Below the pieces are notes generated by a model that saw only the letters and a list, made by a program, of their open reading frames with translations, had not been told where the DNA came from and searched no databases. A stretch of DNA of 64,000 nucleotides, taken from an uncultured Maribacter sp. (lineage in GTDB: Bacteria; Bacteroidota; Bacteroidia; Flavobacteriales; Flavobacteriaceae). The stretch covers positions 79,987 through 143,986 of the forward strand of contig NZ_CANMTX010000007.1 of NCBI RefSeq assembly GCF_947500985.1, written 5' to 3'. Each line of letters starts with the position of its first letter. Within the stretch, counting starts at the first letter, position 1. The position numbers and the translations under genes were made by a program. Of the stretch, positions 45,404 through 54,173 are shown in pieces.

Positions 45404-47395
45404 ATGATTTCAAAAATTACCATCGATAAAGTATATGAATCTGCTCGACTAGAAGAGGTTATTGGTGATTTTGTACAGCTAAAAAAATCAGGGTCTAACT
45501 TTAAAGGACTTAGCCCTTTTTCTGATGAGAGGTCGCCAAGTTTTATGGTATCGCCGGTAAAACAGATTTGGAAAGATTTTAGTAGTGGTAAAGGCGGTAA
45601 TGTGGTAGCTTTTTTAATGGAGCATGAGCATTTTACCTATCCTGAGGCTATTAAATACTTAGCAAAGAAATATAATATTGAAGTAGAGGAGACTGAGCAA
45701 TCTAACGAACAAAAAGAACAGGCCAGTGAGCGCGAAAGCATGTACTTGGTGTCTGAATTTGCCCAAACGCATTTTAAAGAAATGTTGTGGGAATCTGAGT
45801 TGGGTAAGGCAATAGGACTTAGCTATTTTAAAGAACGTGGTTTTACAGATGAAACCATCAAGAAATTTGAGTTAGGGTATTGCCTAGATCAATGGGACGG
45901 ATTTACAACTGCAGCACTAGATAAAGGGTATAAACTAGAATACCTTTCAAAAACGGGATTGACCATAGTAAAGGAAGATCCAAATAACCCGAATGGATCA
46001 CGAAAGTTCGACCGATTTAAAGGTAGGGTGATGTTTCCTATCCATTCTTTAAGTGGTCGTGTACTTGGTTTTGGCGGTCGTATTTTAACGAACGATAAAA
46101 AGGCAGCCAAGTACCTAAACTCCCCTGAAAGTGACATCTACCATAAGAGTAAGGTGTTGTATGGTATTTACCATGCTAAGCAATCTATCGCTAAAGAAGA
46201 CAATTGTTATTTGGTAGAAGGGTATACCGATGTTATTCAATTTGTACAACGCGGTATTGATAACGTAGTATCATCTAGTGGTACTGCCTTGACACCAGAG
46301 CAGATTAGGCTTATTAATAGATTGACCAAAAATATTACGGTATTATTTGATGGTGATGCGGCAGGTTTACGAGCGTCGCTACGTGGTATAGATCTTATTT
46401 TGGAGCAAGGTATGAATGTGCGTGTTTGTACATTTCCAGAAGGAGAAGATCCAGACAGTTTTGCTAAGAATAATGAGTTAGAAGATGTCATGACCTATCT
46501 TAATGACAACTCTAAAGATTTTATTCAGTTCAAGGCGTCGCTTCTGGTAAAAGAAGCAGATAACGATCCAATAAAGAGAGCAGATACAGTAAGGGATATA
46601 GTGAATAGTATAGCTAAGATTCCCGATCGCATTCAAAAAGAGATTTATATTCAAGAGTGTGCCCAGATCATGAATATATCTGAAGCGGTATTATTTAATA
46701 CCCTGGCGCAGATAGAAAAGAAAGAAGATAAGGATGTAAAGAATCAACCTAAAGAAGAGCAGAAAGCTTTTGATGTAGTTCGTGGTAAAGATGTAGATGA
46801 GCAAAAGCAAGAGAAAGTTGATGTACAATATGTTTTAGAGCGAAAAATTATAGAATCGCTTATGCTTTATGGTAATCTTAAAGAGCAGTTTGAAGATTTG
46901 GTATTAAAGGAAAATGATGCCGGAGATTTGGTATTAGAGCCAGAATTATCAGAGATTAAGGTATACGAGAAAATTTATTTAGATCTACAAGAGGATGAAA
47001 TAGAATTAGCCAATGAAGATTTTCGTAAAATGTATGCTAGATTGATTGAAGCTTTAAATGAAAAAGAAGAATTTTCAATTACCACTTTCGTTAATGGTCT
47101 AGAGCAAGAAATGGCAAATCAGATTTCTTCTATTTTAATGGAAGAAGAGCGTTATATGTTGCATGATTGGGAGCGTAAAGAGATTTTTCCGAAGAGTAAA
47201 GAAATAGGTGTTGCACAATTGGTAAGCGAAACTATTCTTACGCTACGTTGTTTTTTAATTAAAAAGAGAATGAATACCCTGCAAAATACAACGCAAGATT
47301 CTACTACAGATCATAGAGAAGTTCTTGAAGAAATTATGAATTACATTCAGTTGAATAAATTACTGAATAAGAAATTAAATAGGGTATTGTCTTGA
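45404..47395 (+). CDS. dnaG: DNA primase
   Basis: 663 aa. It synthesises RNA primers at the replication fork. The TOPRIM domain shows LVEGYTDVIQFVQRG (catalytic Glu) and LFDGDAAGLRASLRG. The N-terminal CHC2-type zinc-ribbon domain keeps its shape (KGLSPFSDERSPSFMVSP, then WKDFSSGKGGNVV), but the four zinc ligands are replaced: Ser37 and Ser40, Asp58 and Ser61. The C-terminal part is the usual helicase-interaction region. A TATTTTTG -7 box is at 45341. It ends at a shared terminator. Confidence 0.95.
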   Translation: MISKITIDKVYESARLEEVIGDFVQLKKSGSNFKGLSPFSDERSPSFMVSPVKQIWKDFSSGKGGNVVAFLMEHEHFTYPEAIKYLAKKYNIEVEETEQSNEQKEQASERESMYLVSEFAQTHFKEMLWESELGKAIGLSYFKERGFTDETIKKFELGYCLDQWDGFTTAALDKGYKLEYLSKTGLTIVKEDPNNPNGSRKFDRFKGRVMFPIHSLSGRVLGFGGRILTNDKKAAKYLNSPESDIYHKSKVLYGIYHAKQSIAKEDNCYLVEGYTDVIQFVQRGIDNVVSSSGTALTPEQIRLINRLTKNITVLFDGDAAGLRASLRGIDLILEQGMNVRVCTFPEGEDPDSFAKNNELEDVMTYLNDNSKDFIQFKASLLVKEADNDPIKRADTVRDIVNSIAKIPDRIQKEIYIQECAQIMNISEAVLFNTLAQIEKKEDKDVKNQPKEEQKAFDVVRGKDVDEQKQEKVDVQYVLERKIIESLMLYGNLKEQFEDLVLKENDAGDLVLEPELSEIKVYEKIYLDLQEDEIELANEDFRKMYARLIEALNEKEEFSITTFVNGLEQEMANQISSILMEEERYMLHDWERKEIFPKSKEIGVAQLVSETILTLRCFLIKKRMNTLQNTTQDSTTDHREVLEEIMNYIQLNKLLNKKLNRVLS

Positions 47396-47417
47396 TGTTC
47401 AGAAAGTATCATAAATA

Positions 47418-47448
47418 AAAAAGACCCGCTAAAAGCAGGTCTTTTTAT
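47418..47448. terminator. Bidirectional terminator between dnaG and the regulator
   Basis: AAAAGACCCGC / GCAGGTCTTTTT, loop TAAAA, with A and T runs on either side. Confidence 0.88.
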
Positions 47449-47469
47449 ATTTTATTCAGTTGTAAGAAT

Positions 47470-48099
47470 TTAGTACAATTCTAAGGCTTTTGCCTGTTGT
47501 AATAAATCTACCATATTATCTACATTTAATTTTTTCATTAAACGAGCTTTATAGGTACTAACTGTTTTTTCATTTAGGTTCAAGCCTAATGCAACTTCTT
47601 TGTTGCGTTTACCACTAGCTAAAAGTTTTAATACTTCTATTTCTCTAGTTGATAGTTTTCTAAAGAACCTTCTTGGTTTTTTAGTTCCTTCATCGAAAGC
47701 AAGACGTTGTGCAAGTTCGTTTGTAATGAACATGCTACCTTCACTTACTTTAGTTACTGCTGCAGTTATGTATTCTACACCAGAAGATTTTGATAAATAA
47801 CCGAAAGCTCCTGCTCTAATGGCACTAAGGGCATATACATCTTCAGATTGACCGCTGTACATAAGTACTTTTACGTCTGCATAATCTTTCTTGATCTTGC
47901 GTAATGCTGCTATTCCATTTATATCTGGAATATCCATTTCTAACATGACCACATCGGGGGTTGTGTTTTTGAGTTTTTCAAACAGTTCTTCGGTAGTAGC
48001 TACCTCATCGATCAGTTCAAATCCCTCAGCGGCTTCTAAAACCTTTCTTACTCCCATTCTTATGATAGGGTGGTTGTCCGCTATTAAAACTTTGATCAT
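47470..48099 (-). CDS. LuxR/NarL-type response regulator with altered phospho-acceptor
   Basis: 209 aa. The receiver domain covers residues 1 to about 120 and the LuxR helix-turn-helix about 143-205 (LSTREIEVLKLLASGKRNKEVALGLNLNEKTVSTYKARLMKKL). The receiver has Asp8 and the conserved Lys in GYLSK, but the phospho-acceptor place, four residues before Pro58, is Glu54 (VVMLEMDIP) instead of Asp. A Glu there often mimics phosphorylation, so it may be constitutively active or controlled differently. No sensor kinase is adjacent. Confidence 0.92.
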   Translation of the reverse strand: MIKVLIADNHPIIRMGVRKVLEAAEGFELIDEVATTEELFEKLKNTTPDVVMLEMDIPDINGIAALRKIKKDYADVKVLMYSGQSEDVYALSAIRAGAFGYLSKSSGVEYITAAVTKVSEGSMFITNELAQRLAFDEGTKKPRRFFRKLSTREIEVLKLLASGKRNKEVALGLNLNEKTVSTYKARLMKKLNVDNMVDLLQQAKALELY

Positions 48100-48264
48100 T
48101 AATTAATTTTTTATATAGATTTTAGAACCTATTTTGTCTGAAAAGACTACATGCAATGTAAGGCTTAAAATTCTAAATTAGAAGTCAAAGTTGCATTATT
48201 TTATTAGGAACGTATAATTTTGGACTTTATTTTCGATTTAATACCTTGATTCTTAGTTGAGTTG

Positions 48265-49053
48265 TTATTTTAACTCTTTTGGGATCTCACAAACGGGTAT
48301 TGGCAACATTTTGTGTTGGTTCATGGTATTCAATCTTGTAAAGATAGTAAAAACTTCCTTTTTCCTTCCTTCAAAATCATCAACTGTTTTGCCTTCGTCC
48401 TTCATATCCATTGCCCATTCTAGCTCAGGGTAAGAAGCACCTATTTGGTCTGCATCTGTTCTATCGTCGCCCCACAAACCGTCAGTTGGTGCAGCACCGA
48501 TTATCTCTTCATTGATTCCTAAAACCTTCGCAATGGCATATACTTCAGTTTTCATTAAATCTGCTATCGGACTCAAATCTACTCCGCCATCACCGTATTT
48601 GGTGTAAAATCCAACTCCGAAATCCTCTACTTTATTTCCTGTTCCTGCTACCAGGTAACGTTCAAGTGCGGCAAAGTAATACAGACTGGTCATACGTAAT
48701 CTAGCTCTTGTATTGGCCAAAGACATAAAACGCTCTTCTTCATTTTCTACAGATGGTAAAGAAGCTACCAAGCTATCGAATACTGGTGTAAGATTCACAG
48801 GTAGCCTTTTTACATTAGGGAAATTAGCTATCAACCAGTCAATATGTCTAGATGCACGGTCACTTTGATTCTCGGCTTGGTGAATCGGCATTTCTAAACA
48901 AAGAAGTTCTAAACCTGTCTTTGCGCATAGGGTAGAAGTGACAGCAGAATCAATTCCGCCAGATATACCAATGACAAAACCTTTCTGTTTTGCGTTCGTG
49001 GCATAATCCTTTAACCAATTAACAATGTGCTCAATTACCTTTTCCGTTTGCAT
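48265..49053 (-). CDS. nadE: NH3-dependent NAD+ synthetase
   Basis: 262 aa. It amidates nicotinic acid adenine dinucleotide to NAD. The PP-loop is SGGIDSAV (31-38). RARLRMTSLYYFAA, GTGNKVEDFGVGFYTKYGDGGVDLSPIADL and APTDGLWGDDRTDADQIGASYPELE are family marks. There is no glutaminase domain, so free ammonia is the expected donor. It is divergent from gldB with 70 bases between starts. Confidence 0.96.
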   Translation of the reverse strand: MQTEKVIEHIVNWLKDYATNAKQKGFVIGISGGIDSAVTSTLCAKTGLELLCLEMPIHQAENQSDRASRHIDWLIANFPNVKRLPVNLTPVFDSLVASLPSVENEEERFMSLANTRARLRMTSLYYFAALERYLVAGTGNKVEDFGVGFYTKYGDGGVDLSPIADLMKTEVYAIAKVLGINEEIIGAAPTDGLWGDDRTDADQIGASYPELEWAMDMKDEGKTVDDFEGRKKEVFTIFTRLNTMNQHKMLPIPVCEIPKELK

Positions 49054-49081
49054 ACCGCTCTAATTATTTAGTAAAATCAAT

Positions 49082-49089
49082 TAACTTTG
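49082..49089 (+). promoter_or_regulatory. -7 box of gldBC
   Basis: TAACTTTG is an exact TAnnTTTG match, 35 bases before the gldB ATG. Confidence 0.5.
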
Positions 49090-49123
49090 CCATAAAAATA
49101 AGTTGAACACTGTGAATAATAAA

Positions 49124-50101
49124 ATGTATTGTAAAATACTTACCAAGGTCAAACCTATTTTTATACTATTATCAGTTTTTTTCATTCTTTCTAGCTGTAA
49201 TGATAGTGATAAGGTAGCTGAAGAGATTTCTGCCATACCGATGGACCTAAAGATTTCGCGATTTGATCGTGAGTTTGCCGCTTCCGGTGAAAAAGGTTTA
49301 CCGGCATTGCGTAAAATGTACCCGTATTTGTTTCCGGCACCAGATAGCGTTTGGATCGCCAAGATGCAAGATTCGCTTCAAATAGAACTGTTTCAAGAAG
49401 TGGGTAATGCCTTTCGTAGTTTTGAAGATGAAGAAGAAGGGTTAGTGCAATTGTTCAAACACATCAAATATTATTTTCCGCAGTATAAAGTTCCAAAGGT
49501 ACTTACGGTTACCAATGATGTAGATTATAATAACAGAATCATTTTAACCGATAGTTTATTATTTATTAGCCTTGATAATTATTTAGGTTCTGAGCATAAG
49601 TATTATGGCGGATTTCAGCGATACATAGCACAATCTTTAAATCGCAATTATTTAGTGAGTGATGTAGCAAGTGCATTTGCCAAGCAAGTAGTGCCAAGAC
49701 CTAGAGACCGTACATATCTTGCTCGAATGATTTATTTCGGTAAAGAATTATACTTGAAAGATAAATTAATGCCAGAGGCTACCGATGGTAAAAAGATAGG
49801 CTATTCTGAAGCTGAAATGGATTGGGCAATAGCAAATGAAGAGCCTATGTGGAGAAATTTTATAGAGAACGAATATCTATATAGTACCGATAACAAATTA
49901 AATCAACGATTTTTAGAACCTGCTCCGTTTTCTAAATTCGGATTAGAGTTGGATAATGAATCGCCGGGGAGACTAGGTCGTTATATAGGGTGGCAAATAG
50001 TACGTGCCTTTATGGAGAACAATGACGTAAGCATGATGCAATTAATGCCAATGCCTGCGGAAGAAATATTTAAGAAATCAAATTACAAACCGAGAAATTA
50101 G
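49124..50101 (+). CDS. gldB: Gliding motility lipoprotein GldB
   Basis: 325 aa from ATG 49124; in-frame TTG and GTG codons upstream give a slightly longer but less plausible leader. The signal peptide ends at the lipobox ILSSC followed by NDSD. The body has RFDREFAASGEKGLPALRKMYPYLFP, FLEPAPFSKFGLELDNESPGRLGRYIGWQIVRAFMENN, typical of GldB. GldB is needed for gliding in Flavobacterium johnsoniae and belongs to the set associated with the type IX secretion system. It is directly followed by gldC, as in other gliding flavobacteria. Confidence 0.93.
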   Translation: MYCKILTKVKPIFILLSVFFILSSCNDSDKVAEEISAIPMDLKISRFDREFAASGEKGLPALRKMYPYLFPAPDSVWIAKMQDSLQIELFQEVGNAFRSFEDEEEGLVQLFKHIKYYFPQYKVPKVLTVTNDVDYNNRIILTDSLLFISLDNYLGSEHKYYGGFQRYIAQSLNRNYLVSDVASAFAKQVVPRPRDRTYLARMIYFGKELYLKDKLMPEATDGKKIGYSEAEMDWAIANEEPMWRNFIENEYLYSTDNKLNQRFLEPAPFSKFGLELDNESPGRLGRYIGWQIVRAFMENNDVSMMQLMPMPAEEIFKKSNYKPRN

Positions 50102-50443
50102 ATGGCAGATTTACATACTTCAGAAATTACACTGCGCGTAGGATTAGATGAGAATAGAATTCCGGAAACATTAAACTGGTCTGCACAAGACGGTGGAATA
50201 GAAAATGAAGCGGCCAAGGCAATGTTATTATCCGTTTGGGATAGTAAGAACCAAGAGTCGTTAAAAATTGACTTGTGGACAAAAGATATGCCTGTTGATG
50301 AAATGAAAACATTCTTTCATCAGACTTTAGTTTCTTTGACCGACACTTTCTTAAAGGCGACACAAGACGATAAAATGACTGCTACGATGAAAGATTTCTG
50401 TGATTACTTTGCAGAAAACCTAAATCTTAAAGAAAAAGATTAA
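50102..50443 (+). CDS. gldC: Gliding motility protein GldC
   Basis: 113 aa. It starts on the base after the gldB stop. EITLRVGLDENRIPETLNWSAQDGGIE and ATMKDFCDYFAENLNLKEKD match GldC. It is a small cytoplasmic protein that helps gliding but is not strictly required in the model species (literature knowledge). The 3' end overlaps the convergent gene at 50440 by four bases. Confidence 0.93.
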   Translation: MADLHTSEITLRVGLDENRIPETLNWSAQDGGIENEAAKAMLLSVWDSKNQESLKIDLWTKDMPVDEMKTFFHQTLVSLTDTFLKATQDDKMTATMKDFCDYFAENLNLKEKD

Positions 50444-51099
50444 GCTGTTTTTAACTTCTTTTTTCCTTTAGTTTTTTTAATCCAGTAGATAATATAGGCA
50501 GTCCCAAAAACGGATGGAGTAATCCATGCCCAATGGGTATCTTGGTGCATACCTGCAACTATAAATGCGGTAACCGAGGCTATAAGAGCACCTAACATTC
50601 TACTAAGGTGATTTATGAGCCAAAGCTTCCTGTTTTCTAAAGTGGTCTTAAATAGTTTATAATCTCCGTAAGGTAGAAATAGACCAATTATTCCGAAGAA
50701 CACAAAAAGAATACTTTGCGAATAGCCATTAATGAGTCCGCTGATACCAAAACCAATCATTATCAGAGCCGAGAACGCCATTGTACCCGAAACCAATTGA
50801 TCGGTCAAATTTGCCTTTGTTTTTTTGACAGATTTAAATGTAAGTGCTCTGTTACCCGCTAGCACCATATAAATTGTAAAAATACCGATCAAGAATAAAA
50901 AAATATTAATGTGGTTGGGCATTCTCGCAATCATCAAAGAAATCGCAGAACTAATAATCATAGACCATGAAAACCATTTGCCCAATCGCTTATGGTTTAA
51001 CCTTCCTTTTTTAACAATGATACTTGCGATACCGGTAATAAGCCCCACACCACCAAAAAAGGCATGTATGTAAATAAAGATTTCAATGATATTTTCCAT
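50440..51099 (-). CDS. DUF2306-like multi-pass membrane protein
   Basis: 219 aa with about six to seven hydrophobic segments. FIYIHAFFGGVGLITGIASIIVKKGRLNHKRLGKWFSWSMIISS, with the HKRLG element, is typical of DUF2306-like proteins in Bacteroidota. Transport or sensing function unknown. It is convergent with gldC, overlapping by four bases. Confidence 0.72.
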   Translation of the reverse strand: MENIIEIFIYIHAFFGGVGLITGIASIIVKKGRLNHKRLGKWFSWSMIISSAISLMIARMPNHINIFLFLIGIFTIYMVLAGNRALTFKSVKKTKANLTDQLVSGTMAFSALIMIGFGISGLINGYSQSILFVFFGIIGLFLPYGDYKLFKTTLENRKLWLINHLSRMLGALIASVTAFIVAGMHQDTHWAWITPSVFGTAYIIYWIKKTKGKKKLKTA

Positions 51100-51207
51100 G
51101 GTCGGTTGGTTTTATATTACTCAAAGATGGAGTAATCACAATCATGAAACTAAACAATATAACCGAATTGTAGGTTTTGGATGCTGAGTTGTATTGGGAG
51201 GTTTTAA

Positions 51208-51236
51208 GTACAAGGTACAAGGTACAAGGTACAAGG
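51208..51236 (+). repeat. GTACAAG heptamer array, 4 units
   Basis: Four exact GTACAAG units, then decaying copies (GTAAGAA, GTACAAA). Confidence 0.93.
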
Positions 51237-51266
51237 TAAGAAGTACAAAGTCTTAAGTAAAAAGTT

Positions 51267-51308
51267 TATGTCATATAGAAGAGTTTTTCCCGACGTGGCA
51301 ATCTGAGG
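51267..51308 (+). repeat. Family B repeat, copy 1
   Basis: GTCATATAGAAGAG, then CGACGTGGCAATCTGAGG. It resembles the widespread intergenic element whose arms read GTCATTGCGAGGAG and CGACGAAGCAATCTC. Confidence 0.6.
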
Positions 51309-51336
51309 AATTGACAGATGTTGTTGAATTTATCAA

Positions 51337-51463
51337 TGTCAGTTCGAGTGGTTTTATGATGTAGCATAGCGGAAGCATAAAATTGTATCGAGAACAGGTT
51401 TGGAACATGCAAAGGTTCTCGATACAACTTTTCTCATACTTCGAAAATTAACTCGAACTGACA
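51337..51463. repeat. Dispersed palindrome family A, full copy
   Basis: Outer arms TGTCAGTTCGAGT (51337-51349) and ACTCGAACTGACA (51451-51463). Inner arms TTGTATCGAGAAC (51383-51395) and GTTCTCGATACAA (51415-51427). Both pairs are perfect 13-bp inverted repeats. Confidence 0.95.
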
Positions 51464-51517
51464 ATACGTTTTGTAATAGTAAAGAGTACTAAGTATGAAG
51501 TCTTAAGTAAAAAAGTA

Positions 51518-51557
51518 TATGTCATTGCGAGGAGAATTTCGCGACATTGAAATCTGG
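51518..51557 (+). repeat. Family B repeat, copy 2
   Basis: GTCATTGCGAGGAG, then CGCGACATTGAAATCTGG. It is preceded by the same GTCTTAAGTAAAAA stretch as copy 1, forming a direct repeat of about 70 bases around palindrome A. Confidence 0.65.
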
Positions 51558-51592
51558 TTGCTAGAAGAACAAAACTATTCTAACAGAAATTT

Positions 51593-51620
51593 CATTTTTC
51601 ATTTTTCATTTTTCATTTTT
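51593..51620 (+). repeat. CATTTTT heptamer array, 4 units
   Basis: Four exact CATTTTT copies. Confidence 0.93.
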
Positions 51621-51626
51621 TAACTT

Positions 51627-51703
51627 TTGCTAATTGCTAATTGCTAATTGCTAATTGCTAATTGCTAATTGCTAATTGCTAATTGCTAATTGCTAATTGC
51701 TAA
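51627..51703 (+). repeat. TTGCTAA heptamer array, 11 units
   Basis: Eleven exact 7-bp copies, the longest array in the window. It ends one base before the TGA stop (minus strand) of the gene at 51705. Confidence 0.97.
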
Positions 51704-51704
51704 T

Positions 51705-52310
51705 TCATTTCCTATTCTTCTTAGGCTTGCACGTCATACAAAAATCAGATAGCGAATTAATTTCGTTGATGACTCTACCGTGTTCTTTTTGAAGTAATTC
51801 GGCATCTTTCCCAAAATCGGTTGCTTTAAAGACTTGGGCACTTACGGTGTTCATTTCCTCTTGTAGCTCATTGAAAATAGGTTGAAATAAACTAGCGTCG
51901 CTAAAAGCACCTTTTTCTTCGTAGATTTTCTTGCGTATTTTTCTAGAATACAGCTCTACCAAATCAAAATCATAGCGTCCAAATTGTAGCAGCTGATTTG
52001 CGGTTAACGAATCTGGAGCAACCAAAACAGCTACGTTCTTTTGAAAAATAGCTTTTACTTTGTTGTTAAAATTTTTGGTGAACATGAAAGAAACCGAGTT
52101 CATATTAAAACTGAAATCTATTTTAGAGCCTGAATAGATGGAATAAGAGGTAAGCGTAGAGTCGATTTCCGATTCGGGAGATTGGTAGTCACTCAGTTGT
52201 AATTCGTAATCTGGCGTCCATTGCATTGGTTCTTGGGAAAAGACCAATGAAGATGAGAATGCTATAAATAAAGTAAAAATGAATTTTTTCAAGGGAATTG
52301 TATTTTCCAT
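51705..52310 (-). CDS. Secreted hypothetical protein
   Basis: 201 aa. Signal peptide KKFIFTLFIAFSSSLVFSQ, then EPMQWTPDYELQLSDYQSP, a segment found in a group of flavobacterial exported proteins. The middle (SGSKIDFSFNMNSVSFMFTKNFNNKV) is beta-rich, and the C-terminal half is helical with two Cys (FCMTCKPKKN) at the very end. Function unknown. Its 3' end touches the TTGCTAA array. Confidence 0.7.
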   Translation of the reverse strand: MENTIPLKKFIFTLFIAFSSSLVFSQEPMQWTPDYELQLSDYQSPESEIDSTLTSYSIYSGSKIDFSFNMNSVSFMFTKNFNNKVKAIFQKNVAVLVAPDSLTANQLLQFGRYDFDLVELYSRKIRKKIYEEKGAFSDASLFQPIFNELQEEMNTVSAQVFKATDFGKDAELLQKEHGRVINEINSLSDFCMTCKPKKNRK

Positions 52311-52379
52311 CGAATGTACTATAAAAAATAATCTGTAAAGTAGATTGGCGAAGTTTTGAATATTAAAGTTTGTTAAAAC

Positions 52380-53015
52380 CTACAGTTGAAACTCCGTCTG
52401 GTTGGTTCCGGTATCAAAAATATTGGGGTAATGCTCGCGTGCATTCCGTTCCATAAATTCCATAGGTACATCTTCAAAATGACCGTAGTCTTCTAGATAC
52501 TCCATAAATTGTGTTCCGTCTGTGCTGAACTCTTGTAAAACAGCATCATTTTCACCGTCAAAATCTAAAGGAGCCACATTAAGCATTTCACATAACGATG
52601 CATTGAATGTAGGGGAGAGCTTCAGCCATTTATCATTTATAAAAGCATCTACCATGCCATGGGGCGTAAGTTCGTTGGACCCGAATTTCTCTATTAATCG
52701 TTCTACGCCAATATGGTTTTTAACTTTCGCCAAATGAATTCTAGCGGGTATACCTAGGGCACGAAGTCCTGCGATTAAGATAATAGACTTATCGATACAA
52801 TGGCCTTTTGGGCGTTTTGCTATTTCACTGGCTCGGTATTTTTCTTTGTTGAAGCTTAAGCTATATGGGTCATATCGCCATGTATCGCGTACTTTGTTGT
52901 AAAGTGCGATAGTAATTTCTTTTTCGGAAAGTGAAGTGTTTTTAAATTCAGAAACCAAATCTTGAATCTCGTCACTTTCATAATCAAAAAAATAGGTAGG
53001 GGATAGGTAGTCCAT
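52380..53015 (-). CDS. Transglutaminase-like cysteine protease-fold protein
   Basis: 211 aa, without a signal peptide. The core is RPKGHCIDKSIILIAGLRALGIPARIHLAKVKNHIG with Cys73, then HGMVDAFINDKWLKLSPTFN with His119. The third catalytic position, normally Asp, is Ser134 (LSPTFN), as in a subgroup of this superfamily. Activity (peptidase, amidase or none) is not predictable. Probably cytoplasmic. Confidence 0.82.
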   Translation of the reverse strand: MDYLSPTYFFDYESDEIQDLVSEFKNTSLSEKEITIALYNKVRDTWRYDPYSLSFNKEKYRASEIAKRPKGHCIDKSIILIAGLRALGIPARIHLAKVKNHIGVERLIEKFGSNELTPHGMVDAFINDKWLKLSPTFNASLCEMLNVAPLDFDGENDAVLQEFSTDGTQFMEYLEDYGHFEDVPMEFMERNAREHYPNIFDTGTNQTEFQL

Positions 53016-53356
53016 AGTAGTAATAATTAGAAAATTATTTCATGTTCAATTTACGAAATAGATTTGGCATATTTGCTTCGTCAATGGTAGAGGGTTAAAT
53101 TAAGTATTAAGTAAAGAGTACAAAGTATGAAGTACGTATTGTAAGTTAGAAGTTAGAAGTTAGAAAATAGAGTATAGATGTTAGACTTATTTTTAATTTG
53201 TATTTAGCTAAGCTAAATTGTTTACATAGCCAATAGCCAATAGCTAGAACTAGCTAAACACTAACCCACTGTCAACTGAACACTGAACACTGAACACTGA
53301 TACTGCCAACTGATACTGCCAACTGATACTGAACACTGCCTACTAAATTCAAAAAC
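53016..53356. repeat. Spacer with several short repeat families
   Basis: It contains AAGTATTAAGTAAAGAGTAC-type repeats (53101-53140), AGTTAGA units (53149-53168), GTATTTAGCTAAGCTAAA, two GCCAATA units (53229-53242), three ACACTGA units (53280-53300) and two 13-mers TACTGCCAACTGA (from 53301). No credible gene is seen. Confidence 0.82.
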
Positions 53357-53758
53357 CTAGTTCCTAAATTCTTCCGGTCTACTCTGCCAAATGTGAATAT
53401 ACTGCCCTGTAGACATTCTACGAGCCATGTCTTTAGCTCTCGTGGCCAATTCACCCTCGTAAAGTACGTCAATCGTTTCGAACCAAAGTTGTAGCCATTG
53501 TGCGAAATGGTCTTGTGATATGGAATGATGAAGATTTTTATCGACCTTGACATGAGCCTTAGACGGACTTCCCCTAAACGTGCGGACACCAAAAAGATTA
53601 GACTCCCAGAAATCGGTGAGTTTGCTTAAATGTGTAGGCCATTGCTCATCCGTAATATGTCCGTTGAAAATGGGTCCTAGCATTTCGTTTTGCCGTATTT
53701 TATCGTAAAAGGTATGTACCAATACACGCACATCTTCTCTATTGGTAATTTGGGTCAT
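53357..53758 (-). CDS. Group III truncated hemoglobin
   Basis: 133 aa, the normal length. VRVLVHTFYDKIRQNEMLGPIF places Tyr18 at the distal site; ISQDHFAQWLQLWFETID contains His84, the probable proximal heme ligand. PTHLSKLTDFWESNLFG is typical of group III. It binds heme and small ligands; the physiological role in this group (oxygen, NO or redox) is uncertain. It is 10 bases from the cupin gene and the two probably form a unit. Confidence 0.9.
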   Translation of the reverse strand: MTQITNREDVRVLVHTFYDKIRQNEMLGPIFNGHITDEQWPTHLSKLTDFWESNLFGVRTFRGSPSKAHVKVDKNLHHSISQDHFAQWLQLWFETIDVLYEGELATRAKDMARRMSTGQYIHIWQSRPEEFRN

Positions 53759-53767
53759 AGTTTCTTT

Positions 53768-54112
53768 TTATGAATCGGCAACAACTTTTTCAACTCGTTC
53801 AGCGGCATCTTGTTTAGAAAGGGTAAGACGCACAATACTGTCGGATTTTGCTAAAAGGTCATGCGGAACATTGGCAGCTAAGGTAATGATATCTCCTTGT
53901 TTTAGCATATGAACTTTGCCTTCAACACCAAAGTCAATACTCCCTTCAACCATATGTATGATAATGGAAAAAGGAGCCTTGTGCTCTTTCATAAGTTGCC
54001 CTTTCTTTAAAAGAATTCTAATCTCTTTTGAGAAAGAAGTTTCTAAAAGAACTTTGGTGACAATTTTATCATCGTTGAAATCTAAATTTTCAGTGAAAGA
54101 TACCTTTTGCAT
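53768..54112 (-). CDS. Cupin-domain protein
   Basis: 114 aa. A single small beta-barrel: IRILLKKGQLMKEHKAPFSIIIHMVEGSIDFGVEGKVHMLKQGDIITLAANVPHDLLA holds both cupin motifs, with metal-binding His and Glu reduced to a few (EHKAP, VPHDL). It lies just upstream of the truncated hemoglobin gene. Possibly a sensor or stabiliser protein linked to hemoglobin, by context only. Confidence 0.85.
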   Translation of the reverse strand: MQKVSFTENLDFNDDKIVTKVLLETSFSKEIRILLKKGQLMKEHKAPFSIIIHMVEGSIDFGVEGKVHMLKQGDIITLAANVPHDLLAKSDSIVRLTLSKQDAAERVEKVVADS

Positions 54113-54173
54113 GTTCGTGTTTTTACAATAGTATAAAATATTGGTATGCTAAACTATGACACTCCTCAGGTAA

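Larger units (their letters stand above)
51100..51704. other. Repeat-dense spacer (605 bases)
   Basis: No credible gene. Contents in order: GTACAAG heptamers (51208), a segment with GTCTTAAGTAAAAAG and a GTCATATAGAAGAG...CGACGTGGCAATCTGAGG element (about 51240-51308), a full palindrome A (51337-51463), a second copy of the same segment and element (about 51485-51557), then CATTTTT and TTGCTAA arrays up to the stop codon of the next gene. Confidence 0.88.

Noticed and set aside
51627..51703. TTGCTAA array as a CRISPR
   Set aside because: Units are contiguous 7-mers with no spacers, and no cas genes are present.
53272..53592. 106-codon ORF overlapping the truncated hemoglobin 3' end
   Set aside because: Different frame of the hemoglobin gene running into tandem repeats.
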